From the NCBI RefSeq assembly GCF_001971585.1, contig NZ_CP019323.1, positions 1,788,053-1,852,052 on the forward strand: 64,000 bases of DNA, written 5' to 3'. This document shows positions 36,694 to 46,321 of the stretch, piece after piece. The position numbers and the translations under genes were made by a program. The stretch's first letter is position 1. The number at the start of each line of letters is the position of its first letter. Under the pieces are notes generated by a model. That model was not told the DNA's origin. It ran no database searches and was given only the letters and a program-made list of their open reading frames with translations. Source of the DNA: Companilactobacillus allii. Lineage in GTDB: Bacteria; Bacillota; Bacilli; Lactobacillales; Lactobacillaceae.

Positions 36694-37382
36694 AAAACTT
36701 TTTAGATATATTCTTATGGGTGATTTTTCCATACCTTTGTCTTGGTTCGTTCATCTTTGGAACTATCGGACGTTTTGCAATTTTTGGTGCAAATGTAACT
36801 GCTGAATCTAGTGAATTACTTGAAAAGAAACAACTAATGGTTGGAAGTATTCTCTTTCACATTGGGATTATCTTTGTTTTTGCTGGACACGTTGTAGGTG
36901 TTTTGATTCCTAAGTCATTTACCGACTGGCTAGGAATTCCCAATGAAGTGTATCATATAGGCGCACTTGTAATGGGTGGAGTTGCCGGATTCATGGCATT
37001 AGCTGGAATGATGATCTTATCTTATCGACGCTTCAGCAATAAGCGTGTTTTCAGAACTAGTTCATTCAGTGATCTAATGGTCAATGTATCATTTTTGATT
37101 ATTATTGTTCTTGGATTAAGTGCCTCATTAATTGATGGAGCAATCTTACATCCAGAATTTAATTACCGTTTGAATCTGTCAATTTGGGCAAGACAAATAT
37201 TTGCTTTCCATCCTGATTATCACTTGATGCTTAAAGTTCCAATTATGTTTAAGATACATGTGATATGTGGATTCATTATTTTTGGATTCTTCCCATATAC
37301 AAGATTGGTTCACGCACTGGCATTACCTTGGCAATACATCTTTAGACGTCCAATAGTCTATCGCAGGAAACCAAGGGCTTAA
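36690..37382 (+). CDS. narI: respiratory nitrate reductase gamma subunit NarI (cytochrome b)
   Basis: Membrane diheme cytochrome b that oxidises menaquinol. 230 residues with five hydrophobic segments. Heme ligands match the family spacing: His57 and His67 (FHIGIIFVFAGH, ten apart), His190 and His208 (18 apart). Since lactobacilli generally lack heme synthesis, activity would need external heme and a quinone source; this is known of the group, not seen in the window. Start overlaps the narJ stop (ATGA). Confidence 0.95.
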   Translation: MKNFLDIFLWVIFPYLCLGSFIFGTIGRFAIFGANVTAESSELLEKKQLMVGSILFHIGIIFVFAGHVVGVLIPKSFTDWLGIPNEVYHIGALVMGGVAGFMALAGMMILSYRRFSNKRVFRTSSFSDLMVNVSFLIIIVLGLSASLIDGAILHPEFNYRLNLSIWARQIFAFHPDYHLMLKVPIMFKIHVICGFIIFGFFPYTRLVHALALPWQYIFRRPIVYRRKPRA

Positions 37383-37429
37383 TTAGATAGTGGGAGATAA
37401 TTATTATTAAGAAGCAACAAAATAAAATT

Positions 37430-38395
37430 GTGATGAGTATAGCGTTGTTAACGCTAATTATATTGGTAACTGTTTCAATGATGATTGGTAGATATGATTT
37501 GTCGTTTTCTGAAGTTCTCAAATATTTTACAGGACAAGCCAACTCTTCTTCAGCATTAATTTTGAAGCTTAGATTCATTCGAATTATAGCAGTAGTATTA
37601 GTTGGCGCGGGTCTTTCTATGGCTGGCGCCACTTTTCAATCTGTCTTTGGAAACGGATTGGCTTCGCCAAATCTTTTAGGTGTTTCTACCGGTGCTAGTG
37701 TTGGTGCTGCGATAGCGATTCTTAACGGTAAATCGATTTATTGGATTGAAATAAGTGCTTTTTTGATGGGTATACTAACAGTATTTTTAACTTTATCAAT
37801 TAATCGAATCCTTCACAGTGAATCAAATATCACTTTGATTTTATCGGGAATTATCATGTCAGGATTGATGCAGTCACTATTGGGATCAGTCAAGTATATT
37901 GCTGATCCAGAGGACCAATTACAAAGTATTGTTTATTGGGAATTGGGGAGTTTTATGAAAGTAGACTCACAATCGCTAATATCGGTAGCACCCATATTAG
38001 TAATAGGAATAATTTTTCTTTTGATGACGCGCTGGAGATTGAATGCATTATCATTAGATACAAATACAATAAAGACAATTGGAATAAATCCAACAATCAA
38101 TCGTAATTTGATGATTTTATTTGCCACATTACTGACTGCTGCATCCGTTTGTTTATGCGGTGTTATTGGGTGGATCGGTTTGGTCGTTCCACATGTTAGT
38201 CGTAGTATTGTGGGTGAGGATAACCGATATGCACTACCAATGACAGCAATCACTGGCGCTATTTTACTATTGATTTCGGATACATTGGCTAGAAGTATTT
38301 CAGTTAATGATATTCCATTGAGTATTATTACTGGCTTTATTGGCGTTCCAATCTTTATTGTGATACTTGTTAGGAGAAAAAATGTTGGAATCTAG
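37430..38395 (+). CDS. FecCD-type ABC transporter permease (probable molybdate importer)
   Basis: Integral membrane permease with about ten hydrophobic segments and family motifs GAGLSMAGATFQSVFGNGLASPNLLGVSTGA and GVIGWIGLVVPHVSR (seen as GWIGLVVPH). The first GTG/ATG (37430/37433) has no RBS; in frame upstream an ATT codon at 37406 (or 37403) follows GGGAG and would add IKKQQNKI, a basic N-terminus typical for the family, so a non-ATG start is possible. It belongs to a three-gene importer set among narGHJI and moaE/moaD. FecBCD-type importers include siderophore, vitamin B12 and molybdate/tungstate (MolBCA) transporters; context favours molybdate. Confidence 0.85.
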   Translation: MMSIALLTLIILVTVSMMIGRYDLSFSEVLKYFTGQANSSSALILKLRFIRIIAVVLVGAGLSMAGATFQSVFGNGLASPNLLGVSTGASVGAAIAILNGKSIYWIEISAFLMGILTVFLTLSINRILHSESNITLILSGIIMSGLMQSLLGSVKYIADPEDQLQSIVYWELGSFMKVDSQSLISVAPILVIGIIFLLMTRWRLNALSLDTNTIKTIGINPTINRNLMILFATLLTAASVCLCGVIGWIGLVVPHVSRSIVGEDNRYALPMTAITGAILLLISDTLARSISVNDIPLSIITGFIGVPIFIVILVRRKNVGI

Positions 38396-39164
38396 GATCA
38401 TTACAGAAAACTTGTCATTTGCATATAAGAATAAGTCGATCATTGGAAATGTTAATTTGAATGTTGATCCTGGACAAGTTCTGGTAATTTTAGGACCGAA
38501 TGGAATTGGTAAGAGTACTTTATTGAATTGTTTGAGTGGAGTTTTAACAAAATATAACGGAAAAATCAGTGTAAATGAAAAAGATTTAAGTGAGTTGACT
38601 ACTAAGAATCTATCACATCAAGTGGCTTTGGTCAGTCAAGGTGTAAGTATCAAATCTAGTTTGACTTTGTTTGATTATTTGCTCTTAGGACGTACGTCTT
38701 TTCACTCGATATTTGAGCAGCCAGATGAACATGATGAGAAGGTTGTTGCAAATGTTATTGAAGAGATCGGCTTGATTGATTATCGTAATATTAGTCTTCA
38801 AAATATGAGTGGTGGTCAAAGACAGCTGGCGATAATTGGTCGTGCATTGGCACAAGAACCGGATATATTGATCATGGATGAACCCACCTCTGCTCTAGAT
38901 TATAAGAATCAGACGGTAGTATTGAAGTTGATTCGTGAACTATCAAATAAAGACATTTCAATAATCATGAGTACTCATGATCCTAATCAAGCTCAAATTA
39001 TTGGTGATGAAGTCGGATTACTAATAGATAATAAAACTTATTTGCAGGGATCAACGAATGAGATATTAAATGATAAGAATTTATCTAAACTCTATGGAAC
39101 TTCAATTTTATCGACTTATAATGAATCAGTGAATAGGAAAATATTTGGAATAGGGATGGATTAA
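38382..39164 (+). CDS. ABC transporter ATP-binding protein (probable molybdate importer)
   Basis: 260-residue ATPase of the FecE/BtuD class: Walker A GPNGIGKSTLL, Q-loop VALVSQGV, signature NMSGGQRQLAIIGRAL, Walker B ILIMDEPTSALD and the switch His in MSTHD. The start is ATG 38382 with TTAGGAG upstream; it overlaps the permease by 14 bases. It energises the importer encoded with its neighbours. Confidence 0.92.
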   Translation: MLESRIITENLSFAYKNKSIIGNVNLNVDPGQVLVILGPNGIGKSTLLNCLSGVLTKYNGKISVNEKDLSELTTKNLSHQVALVSQGVSIKSSLTLFDYLLLGRTSFHSIFEQPDEHDEKVVANVIEEIGLIDYRNISLQNMSGGQRQLAIIGRALAQEPDILIMDEPTSALDYKNQTVVLKLIRELSNKDISIIMSTHDPNQAQIIGDEVGLLIDNKTYLQGSTNEILNDKNLSKLYGTSILSTYNESVNRKIFGIGMD

Positions 39165-39166
39165 GT

Positions 39167-40201
39167 ATGAGAAGGAAACGAAATATTGTTGTTTTACTTT
39201 TGGGGCTATTAGTCTTTTTCATTAGTGGAATAACAACACAAGCTGCTTCAACGAAAACAATTGTTGATAATACTGGTGCTCCAGTAAAAATACCAAAGAA
39301 AGTTAATAAGATTGCGGATCTTTGGCATGCTAATAATCCGATATTGTTGATGCTTGGGGGAGAGGATAAGTTAGTTGCTACCACAAAACTAACTCATGAT
39401 AATGCTTTATTAACTCAACTGTATCCTAAGGTTAAAAAACAAGCAGTCCCATTTAATGGTGAGGATTTTCAGATTGAGGAATTGGTCAAACAAAAGCCAG
39501 ATGTAGTCATTAGTTCTGATACTTCACAGATCAGTGAATTGAAGAAGAACAATATTCCAGCTGTTAATTCGATGTTTCAAGACTTTGGTGGTTTGAAGAA
39601 AACGGTTACTTTGACTGCTAAAGTAGTTGGTACCAAAGATGCGAAGAAAAAGGCCAAGAAATATAATAAGAAATTGAATTCAGATATAAAACAAGTTAAA
39701 AAACGTGTCCGTAAGGATAAATCAAAGCCCAGCGTGTTACATATTGTTAATACTAGTGATCTAAGTAAGGTCGATGGTAAAGATACTATTGTAGATGAAT
39801 GGTTAAAGATTGCTGGTGGTAAAAATGCCATTAAAACTAAGGGCAATATGATTAACGTTTCTGCTGAAGAAATTATTAAGGCTAATCCAGATGTCATAAT
39901 CATCGGTGGAACTACTAATAAAAAAGCTTTGAAGCTGCTCAAAAAAGATGATCGATTCAAATCTTTGAAAGCGGTTAAAGATAAAAAGGTGTATGGTAAT
40001 CCGACAGGTATCTTTATGCTAGACAGATACAGTGCTGAAGAAGATTTACAAATTTGGTGGGCAGGTAAAATACTTCACCCCAAACAAATGAAAGATGTAA
40101 ATCTAAACCATAAATTCAAGTCATTTTATAAGGAATTTTTTGATTATGAATTCAGTAATAAAAAAATAAAGCAGATTATTAATGGTGAGGTTATCAAGTG
40201 A
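39167..40201 (+). CDS. ABC transporter substrate-binding protein (probable molybdate importer)
   Basis: 344-residue periplasmic-binding-type protein of the FecB/BtuF class, with a basic start, a hydrophobic segment (about 6-22) and a likely signal peptidase I site around TQAAS. It has no Cys at all, so it lacks the lipobox usual in Gram-positive binding proteins and may be held by an uncleaved signal or be released. Core motifs: KIADLWHANNPILLMLGG, KPDVVISSD, ANPDVIIIGG. Two bases after the ATPase stop. The substrate is inferred from the surrounding Moco and nitrate genes. Confidence 0.87.
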   Translation: MRRKRNIVVLLLGLLVFFISGITTQAASTKTIVDNTGAPVKIPKKVNKIADLWHANNPILLMLGGEDKLVATTKLTHDNALLTQLYPKVKKQAVPFNGEDFQIEELVKQKPDVVISSDTSQISELKKNNIPAVNSMFQDFGGLKKTVTLTAKVVGTKDAKKKAKKYNKKLNSDIKQVKKRVRKDKSKPSVLHIVNTSDLSKVDGKDTIVDEWLKIAGGKNAIKTKGNMINVSAEEIIKANPDVIIIGGTTNKKALKLLKKDDRFKSLKAVKDKKVYGNPTGIFMLDRYSAEEDLQIWWAGKILHPKQMKDVNLNHKFKSFYKEFFDYEFSNKKIKQIINGEVIK

Positions 40202-40605
40202 AAATAGAAATAACACAAGAACCCATCAATACTGAAAAGCTCACACAGAGTTTGATCCATAGTGAGTATGGAGGAGTTGATATTTTTATAGGTAATATTC
40301 GTCGATTTACTGATGATATTGAAACCGAAAAAATTGAGTATACTACTTATAAGAAAATGGCAGAAAAAGAAATGCAAAAGTTAGCCGACAAGGTACTCTC
40401 AAAGGGCATGGATGTGGTGATGGTTCACCGTATTGGTGAATTACAACTTGGTGATATTGCTGTGTTTATTGGCGTATCTGCACCACACAGGGCTGAAGCA
40501 TTTGAAAACTGTCAGTTCTTAATTGATGAGTTGAAGAAGACAGTTCCGATTTGGAAAAAGGAATATGATCGTGACAAAATTCGTTGGGGAGGTTTAGAAG
40601 ATTGA
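40198..40605 (+). CDS. moaE: molybdopterin synthase catalytic subunit MoaE
   Basis: Large subunit of molybdopterin synthase, which puts two sulfurs on cPMP. Key segments: FIGNIRRFTDD, YTTYKKMAEKEM, MVHRIGELQLGDIAVFIGVSAPHRAEAFE and PIWKKE (catalytic Lys region). 135 residues. GTG start overlapping the binding-protein stop (GTGA). Coupled to moaD. Confidence 0.95.
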   Translation: MKIEITQEPINTEKLTQSLIHSEYGGVDIFIGNIRRFTDDIETEKIEYTTYKKMAEKEMQKLADKVLSKGMDVVMVHRIGELQLGDIAVFIGVSAPHRAEAFENCQFLIDELKKTVPIWKKEYDRDKIRWGGLED

Positions 40606-40841
40606 AAGTAAAAATGTTTTCTATCTTGGCTGAAGAAATAGGTCCGACACTAGAAGTAGATTTGAACGATAGTTTCTATTCAAGGGATGTTAAAGAATCA
40701 ATTATTAAAAAATATCCTGATTTAAAGAACATCATAGATCAATCTTTGGTAGCTATTGATGAAGAATATGCGGATGAATCGCTATTTTCATTAAATAGTG
40801 TAGATGAAATTGCTTTGATCCCACCAGTCAGTGGCGGCTAA
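40602..40841 (+). CDS. moaD: molybdopterin synthase sulfur carrier subunit MoaD
   Basis: 79-residue ubiquitin-like sulfur carrier ending in Gly-Gly (PPVSGG), the residue thiocarboxylated after MoeB adenylylation. VKMFSILAEEIG at the N-terminus is typical. Start TTG 40602 overlapping the moaE stop (ATTGA), with GGGGAGG nine bases upstream; the longer frame to 40584 is inside moaE and its RBS. Confidence 0.94.
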   Translation: MKVKMFSILAEEIGPTLEVDLNDSFYSRDVKESIIKKYPDLKNIIDQSLVAIDEEYADESLFSLNSVDEIALIPPVSGG

Positions 40842-40859
40842 TATAAGGGGGGCTTTATA

Positions 40860-42035
40860 ATGGAAAGTAAATCTAAATCAATAATTGCTTTGGCCATGGG
40901 TACTTTATCCATGATGATTTGTTTTATGGTTTGGCTGAGTTTATCGCCGTTAGTTGGAGTTATTCTTTCACATAATGGAATTGAGTTAAGTGAATTTCAG
41001 CGAACATTCTTGTTAGCAACACCAATTTTATTAGGTTCAATTATGCGTATCCCAATGGGAATCTGGAGTGATAAATTCGGTGGCAAGAAAGTTTACATTA
41101 TATTAATGCTGTTCTTGATCATTCCTGTGCTTATGGTTCCTAGAGTCAATTCATTTGGAATGATGATAGTTGCTGCATTGCTACTTGGTATGAGTGGGAC
41201 GTCATTTGCAGTTGGTATTTCGTATGTTACCGGCTTTTTTCCACCAGAAAAACAAGGATTAGTCCTTGGAATTGCCGGTGTTGGTAATATCGGTACTGCG
41301 TTTTCATCGTTCTTTTTCCCAAGAATGGAGAAGGTATGGGGATTAAACAGTGTATTTTATACATTGATCATCTTATTAATTATTTTTGTATTATTGATGT
41401 TCTTTATAGCTCCAGAATCAAACAAAAATGAAGATGCTAGTATGCTCAAGTCTTTGGCTGTTGCTAAAGAAAAGGATACTTGGTACCTTGCATTGTTCTA
41501 CTTTCTAACATTTGGTTTATTTATGGCTATGACTAACTTATTATCAACTTTTATGGTCAATTTATTTAATAGTAGTTTAATAGATGCTGGATTATGGGCA
41601 GCAATATTTGCTGTTATTGGTACATTGACACGTCCATTGGGTGGTTATCTTTCAGATAAAATTCGTCCGATGACACTTTTAAAGTATGATTTTGTCGCAA
41701 TTACTGTTTCTGCAATAATTTTAGGGATTTTCCTAAAGACACAGGCCATTTTTCTTATTATGATGATAGTAATAGGTGTCTTAGTTGGATTAGGTAATGG
41801 AATTATTTTCAAGATGGTTCCGTTCGTGTCTGACAGTAACACTGGTGCCGTTACAGGATTTGTTGGCGCTATGGGTGGACTAGGTGGATATTTCCCACCA
41901 ATTATCCTGGGTGTGATTAAACAGGCTACTGGCACTTATGAACTAGGGATATATTTAATCGCTGTATTTGCTATAATATGTTTAGTATTACTACAGAGAG
42001 TATATATTTCTGGAGAACACAAAATTGTTAAGTAA
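40860..42035 (+). CDS. narK: nitrate/nitrite transporter NarK
   Basis: 391-residue MFS transporter with about 12 hydrophobic segments. Nitrate/nitrite porter features: GIWSDKFGGKKVY between segments 2 and 3, and the Gly-rich signature region GISYVTGFFPPEKQGLVLGIAG (central pieces FFPPEKQG and GIAGVGNIG), with its counterpart GAVTGFVGAMGGLGGY in the second half. AAGGGGGGC before the ATG. Next to the Moco and nar genes, it imports nitrate and/or exports nitrite. Confidence 0.93.
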   Translation: MESKSKSIIALAMGTLSMMICFMVWLSLSPLVGVILSHNGIELSEFQRTFLLATPILLGSIMRIPMGIWSDKFGGKKVYIILMLFLIIPVLMVPRVNSFGMMIVAALLLGMSGTSFAVGISYVTGFFPPEKQGLVLGIAGVGNIGTAFSSFFFPRMEKVWGLNSVFYTLIILLIIFVLLMFFIAPESNKNEDASMLKSLAVAKEKDTWYLALFYFLTFGLFMAMTNLLSTFMVNLFNSSLIDAGLWAAIFAVIGTLTRPLGGYLSDKIRPMTLLKYDFVAITVSAIILGIFLKTQAIFLIMMIVIGVLVGLGNGIIFKMVPFVSDSNTGAVTGFVGAMGGLGGYFPPIILGVIKQATGTYELGIYLIAVFAIICLVLLQRVYISGEHKIVK

Positions 42036-42055
42036 TGGAATTGAGGTGCAACTTT

Positions 42056-42379
42056 ATGAGTGAGAATGAACAAACAGAGAAAAAAGAAAATGCCGTTATG
42101 GAGGCACTAGAGGATGTTATTGACCCAGAACTTGGAATCGATATCGTTAATCTAGGCTTGATATATGGGATTGAGATCAAAGATAATCTTTGTACCGTGA
42201 CTATGACATTAACAACTATGGGATGCCCATTAAGTGATATGATTTCTAACGATATCCATAATGCCGCTGAATCAGTTGAAGGTGTCGATTCGTGTGACAT
42301 CAATTTGGTTTGGTATCCAATTTGGGATATGAGTAAAATGAGTCGTTTTGCCCAAATTGCACTTGGTATTGGTGGTTAA
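42056..42379 (+). CDS. MIP18 (DUF59) family protein, SufT/PaaD-like Fe-S assembly factor
   Basis: 107 residues from ATG 42056 (GAGGTG upstream); the 42035 start lacks an RBS. Family hallmarks: LEDVIDPELGIDIVNLGLIYG and MTLTTMGCPLSDMI with the conserved Cys. Proteins of this family help deliver Fe-S clusters. Last gene of the nar-fec-moaE-moaD-narK run, and the R4 repeat follows, so it may support Fe-S loading of NarGH or MoaA; that is inference. Confidence 0.9.
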   Translation: MSENEQTEKKENAVMEALEDVIDPELGIDIVNLGLIYGIEIKDNLCTVTMTLTTMGCPLSDMISNDIHNAAESVEGVDSCDINLVWYPIWDMSKMSRFAQIALGIGG

Positions 42380-42386
42380 CATTTGA

Positions 42387-42504
42387 GAGCGTGACAAAAC
42401 ACGTTCAGTTTTCGTTTATAAGTCCAAAGAGCCGGTATTTACGTAAGTAAATATCGGTTTTTTGGACTTATAGGGAGAAAATTGTGTTTTGTCACGCGTT
42501 TTCA
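42387..42504 (+). repeat. nested-palindrome repeat copy R4
   Basis: The outer arms GCGTGACAAAACAC (42389-42402) and GTGTTTTGTCACGC (42484-42497) form a perfect 14-base inverted repeat. Inside, TATAAGTCCAA / TTGGACTTATA and CCGGTATTTAC / GTAAATATCGG form the main hairpin with GTAA at the tip. It shares 98 identical bases with R3 (21515-21612). It lies 8 bases beyond the last gene of the nitrate island and may act as its terminator. Between it and gdhA (42505-42606) only AT-rich leader is seen. Confidence 0.88.
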
Positions 42505-42573
42505 TGTTCATTAGATTTTTTCTAATAATCATGGTGCGTTTTTTAAATGAAAGCGGTAATATATTTAATATAG

Positions 42574-43953
<1,380 letters not shown>

Positions 43954-44050
43954 TCAATGTCATAGTTGGAATTTATAAAAGTGATTATTTTTTTATGATT
44001 TTTAATGTTTTGTTATCATATAGATGTAATACTTAAAAGGGAGAGTAAAA

Positions 44051-44911
44051 ATGGCAAATTTAAATGGTTTAACTGATACATACACACTCAGTAATGGTGT
44101 AAAAATTCCTATTGTTGGGTTCGGAACTTGGCAAACACCAGATGGTGATGTTGCTAAAGAAAGCGTTAAAGCTGCGATTGAGGCTGGATATCATCATATT
44201 GATACTGCTGCAGCCTATGGCAATGAAGATAGTGTAGGAGAGGGAATTAAGGCTTCAGGAATTAAACGTGATGACTTATTCTTGACTACAAAGTTGTGGA
44301 ATGATGATCATGGATATGATTCAACTAAAAAAGCACTTGATCATTCATTGTTAGAATTAGGTGTAGATTATGTTGATCTATATTTGATTCACTGGCCAAA
44401 TCCTATTAAGTTCCGTGATAATTGGAAAGAAGTTAACGCAGAAACTTGGCGTGCAATGGAAGAAGTACTTAAAGCCGGTAAAACACGTGCAATTGGTATT
44501 TCAAACTTCCGTCCACAACATATGGATGAACTCTTGAAGACTGCAACAGTTACACCAATGGTTAATCAAATTTTCCTTAACCCAAGTGATCTCCAACCCA
44601 AGGTTGTCGCTTATAACAATCAACACAATATTTTGAGTGAAGCTTATAGTCCACTTGGCACTGGAAAAATCTTCCAAGTTGAAGAATTGAAAGAGATGGC
44701 AACACGTTATGGTAAGTCAGTTGCACAATTAGTTTTACGTTGGTCACTACAACATGGATTCTTGCCACTTCCTAAGTCAGTACATGCCGATAGGATTAAG
44801 GAAAATGGTCAAATCTTTGATTTTGAAATTTCTAGTGATGATATGCTAACTATCGATGGATTGCACGGACTTGCAGGAATTGCTAATGATCCTGATACTG
44901 CTAATTTCTAA
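44051..44911 (+). CDS. aldo/keto reductase
   Basis: 286-residue NAD(P)H-dependent TIM-barrel oxidoreductase. Catalytic tetrad: Asp in HHIDTAAAYGNED, Tyr in the same stretch, Lys in TTKLWNDDHG and His in LIHWPNP. Signature AIGISNF and SVAQLVLRWSLQHG are present. AAAGGGAGAG before the ATG. Substrate not predictable; related proteins reduce 2,5-diketo-D-gluconate or methylglyoxal. Followed by the R5 hairpin. Confidence 0.92.
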   Translation: MANLNGLTDTYTLSNGVKIPIVGFGTWQTPDGDVAKESVKAAIEAGYHHIDTAAAYGNEDSVGEGIKASGIKRDDLFLTTKLWNDDHGYDSTKKALDHSLLELGVDYVDLYLIHWPNPIKFRDNWKEVNAETWRAMEEVLKAGKTRAIGISNFRPQHMDELLKTATVTPMVNQIFLNPSDLQPKVVAYNNQHNILSEAYSPLGTGKIFQVEELKEMATRYGKSVAQLVLRWSLQHGFLPLPKSVHADRIKENGQIFDFEISSDDMLTIDGLHGLAGIANDPDTANF

Positions 44912-44913
44912 TA

Positions 44914-45052
44914 GAGTTTGAAAAAACGCGTTCAATTTTTGAGTATAATGCAAAATAAGTAGATATTCACGTAAGTGGATGTCTACTTATTTTTTTTTTA
45001 TTAAACAGGAAAATTTGCATTTTTCCACACGTTTCCACTGTAAATTTGAGTA
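44914..45052 (+). repeat. nested-palindrome repeat copy R5 (divergent)
   Basis: Inner stem AATAAGTAGATATTCAC / GTGGATGTCTACTTATT around GTAA, followed by nine T, makes an excellent terminator. Flanks resemble R1 and R4: AAAACGCGTTCAATTTTTGAG on the left, in pieces, and CCACACGTTTCC...TAAATTTGAGT on the right. It fills the gap between the aldo/keto reductase and the convergent AI-2E family gene. It shows the element working as a 3' end. Confidence 0.7.
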
Positions 45053-45065
45053 GAAACGAAGTTTA

Positions 45066-46205
45066 TTACGATTTCTTTTTGACTACAACAGTTGATTTCG
45101 CTTCTTTATTTAAAGTGGCATTTTTAACTAATTGATAAATTGTAGCGGCAATCGGAACACCGAGTAACATTCCAATGATGCCAGCAACCCCACTACCAAT
45201 AGTAATGGCAGCAAGAACAAAGATTCCTGGTAATCCAATAGAACCACCAACGACACGTGGATAGATAAGATTACTTTCAAGTTGTTGCAAGATGATGATA
45301 TATACAACAAACAAAATTCCTTGAAGTGGTGAAGTGACTGCTATAAGAACAAATCCAACAGCACCACCTATCCAGGCACCGATCATTGGAACTAGAGCTG
45401 TTATACCAACTAGAGCACCAATTGATAAAGCGTTTGGAAATTTAAAAATCCACATGCCCAATGCACATAGTGTACCAAGAATGAAAGCTTCGATAACTTG
45501 GCCACTTATGAAACTAGAAAATGCTTTGTCGGCTACTCCAATTACATAGTATGTTTTTTTCATAATTTTTTTGGGGACAAATGTGTTCAGTACACGATTA
45601 ATTCCTTGACCAATTTTTTCTTTACCACTTACCAAATATATTGCAAAGGTAAATGCAAGTATGAAGTTGAAGAGTCCTTTTGATAAACTACCAAAAATAT
45701 TTATAGAAGAAGAAAATACTCCGGATACGCCAGAAGAAACGAATTTCATCAATTTGGATTGGATACTTGCCCAATCGATCTGGCTTGTCTTAAGTTGGGA
45801 CGCGATGAGACTTGCTTGATTGGAGTTATTCAGCCATTTATTAAAGTTATTCAAAAGATTCGGAAGACTAGAAAAGAAACTACTAATTGCAGTGATGAAT
45901 TGAGGTAGTACTAGACGTAATACCCAAGCAATTATGGCGATTATTATCACAATTGATAACAACAAAGCTACAGGACGCCTTGTTCCGATTGCAAATTTAT
46001 TCTTTGCCTTAGGCCAAAAGCGTTTTTCTAGCATACTACTTAATAAATTTATACAATAAGCCAAGGCTGCACCTATGATAAGTGGTAATGAGATTGAATA
46101 AATTATTTTTAACAGGCCTAAAATTTGTCCGGGATATACAAGTAACACTAAAAATATGGCGACTAGGGAACTGTATCTTATTATTTCTTGTTTGGTAAGT
46201 TTCAT
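45066..46205 (-). CDS. AI-2E family transporter
   Basis: 379-residue membrane protein with about seven to eight hydrophobic segments and the family C-terminal pattern ALVGITALVPMIGAWIGG and LESNLIYPRVVGGSIGLPGIFVLAAITIG (seen as pieces NLIYPRVVG and GLPGI). The start is ATG 46205 with GAGAGGAAA upstream. The family includes TqsA-type exporters and Na+/H+ or sporulation-related permeases, so the substrate is uncertain. Confidence 0.9.
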   Translation of the reverse strand: MKLTKQEIIRYSSLVAIFLVLLVYPGQILGLLKIIYSISLPLIIGAALAYCINLLSSMLEKRFWPKAKNKFAIGTRRPVALLLSIVIIIAIIAWVLRLVLPQFITAISSFFSSLPNLLNNFNKWLNNSNQASLIASQLKTSQIDWASIQSKLMKFVSSGVSGVFSSSINIFGSLSKGLFNFILAFTFAIYLVSGKEKIGQGINRVLNTFVPKKIMKKTYYVIGVADKAFSSFISGQVIEAFILGTLCALGMWIFKFPNALSIGALVGITALVPMIGAWIGGAVGFVLIAVTSPLQGILFVVYIIILQQLESNLIYPRVVGGSIGLPGIFVLAAITIGSGVAGIIGMLLGVPIAATIYQLVKNATLNKEAKSTVVVKKKS

Positions 46206-46270
46206 ATGTTTTCCTCTCATATAATTGATAATAGTAGTATTAGTTTACCATTCAAGAACATGGACATACT

Positions 46271-46307
46271 AGAAAAAAACGTGATACCTATAAAGGAATC
46301 ACGTTTT
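46271..46307 (-). terminator. terminator after galE
   Basis: On the minus strand AAAACGTGATTCC pairs with GGTATCACGTTTT and runs into TTTTTCT. It lies 15 bases past the galE stop. Confidence 0.8.
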
Positions 46308-46321
46308 GACATAATTAAATA

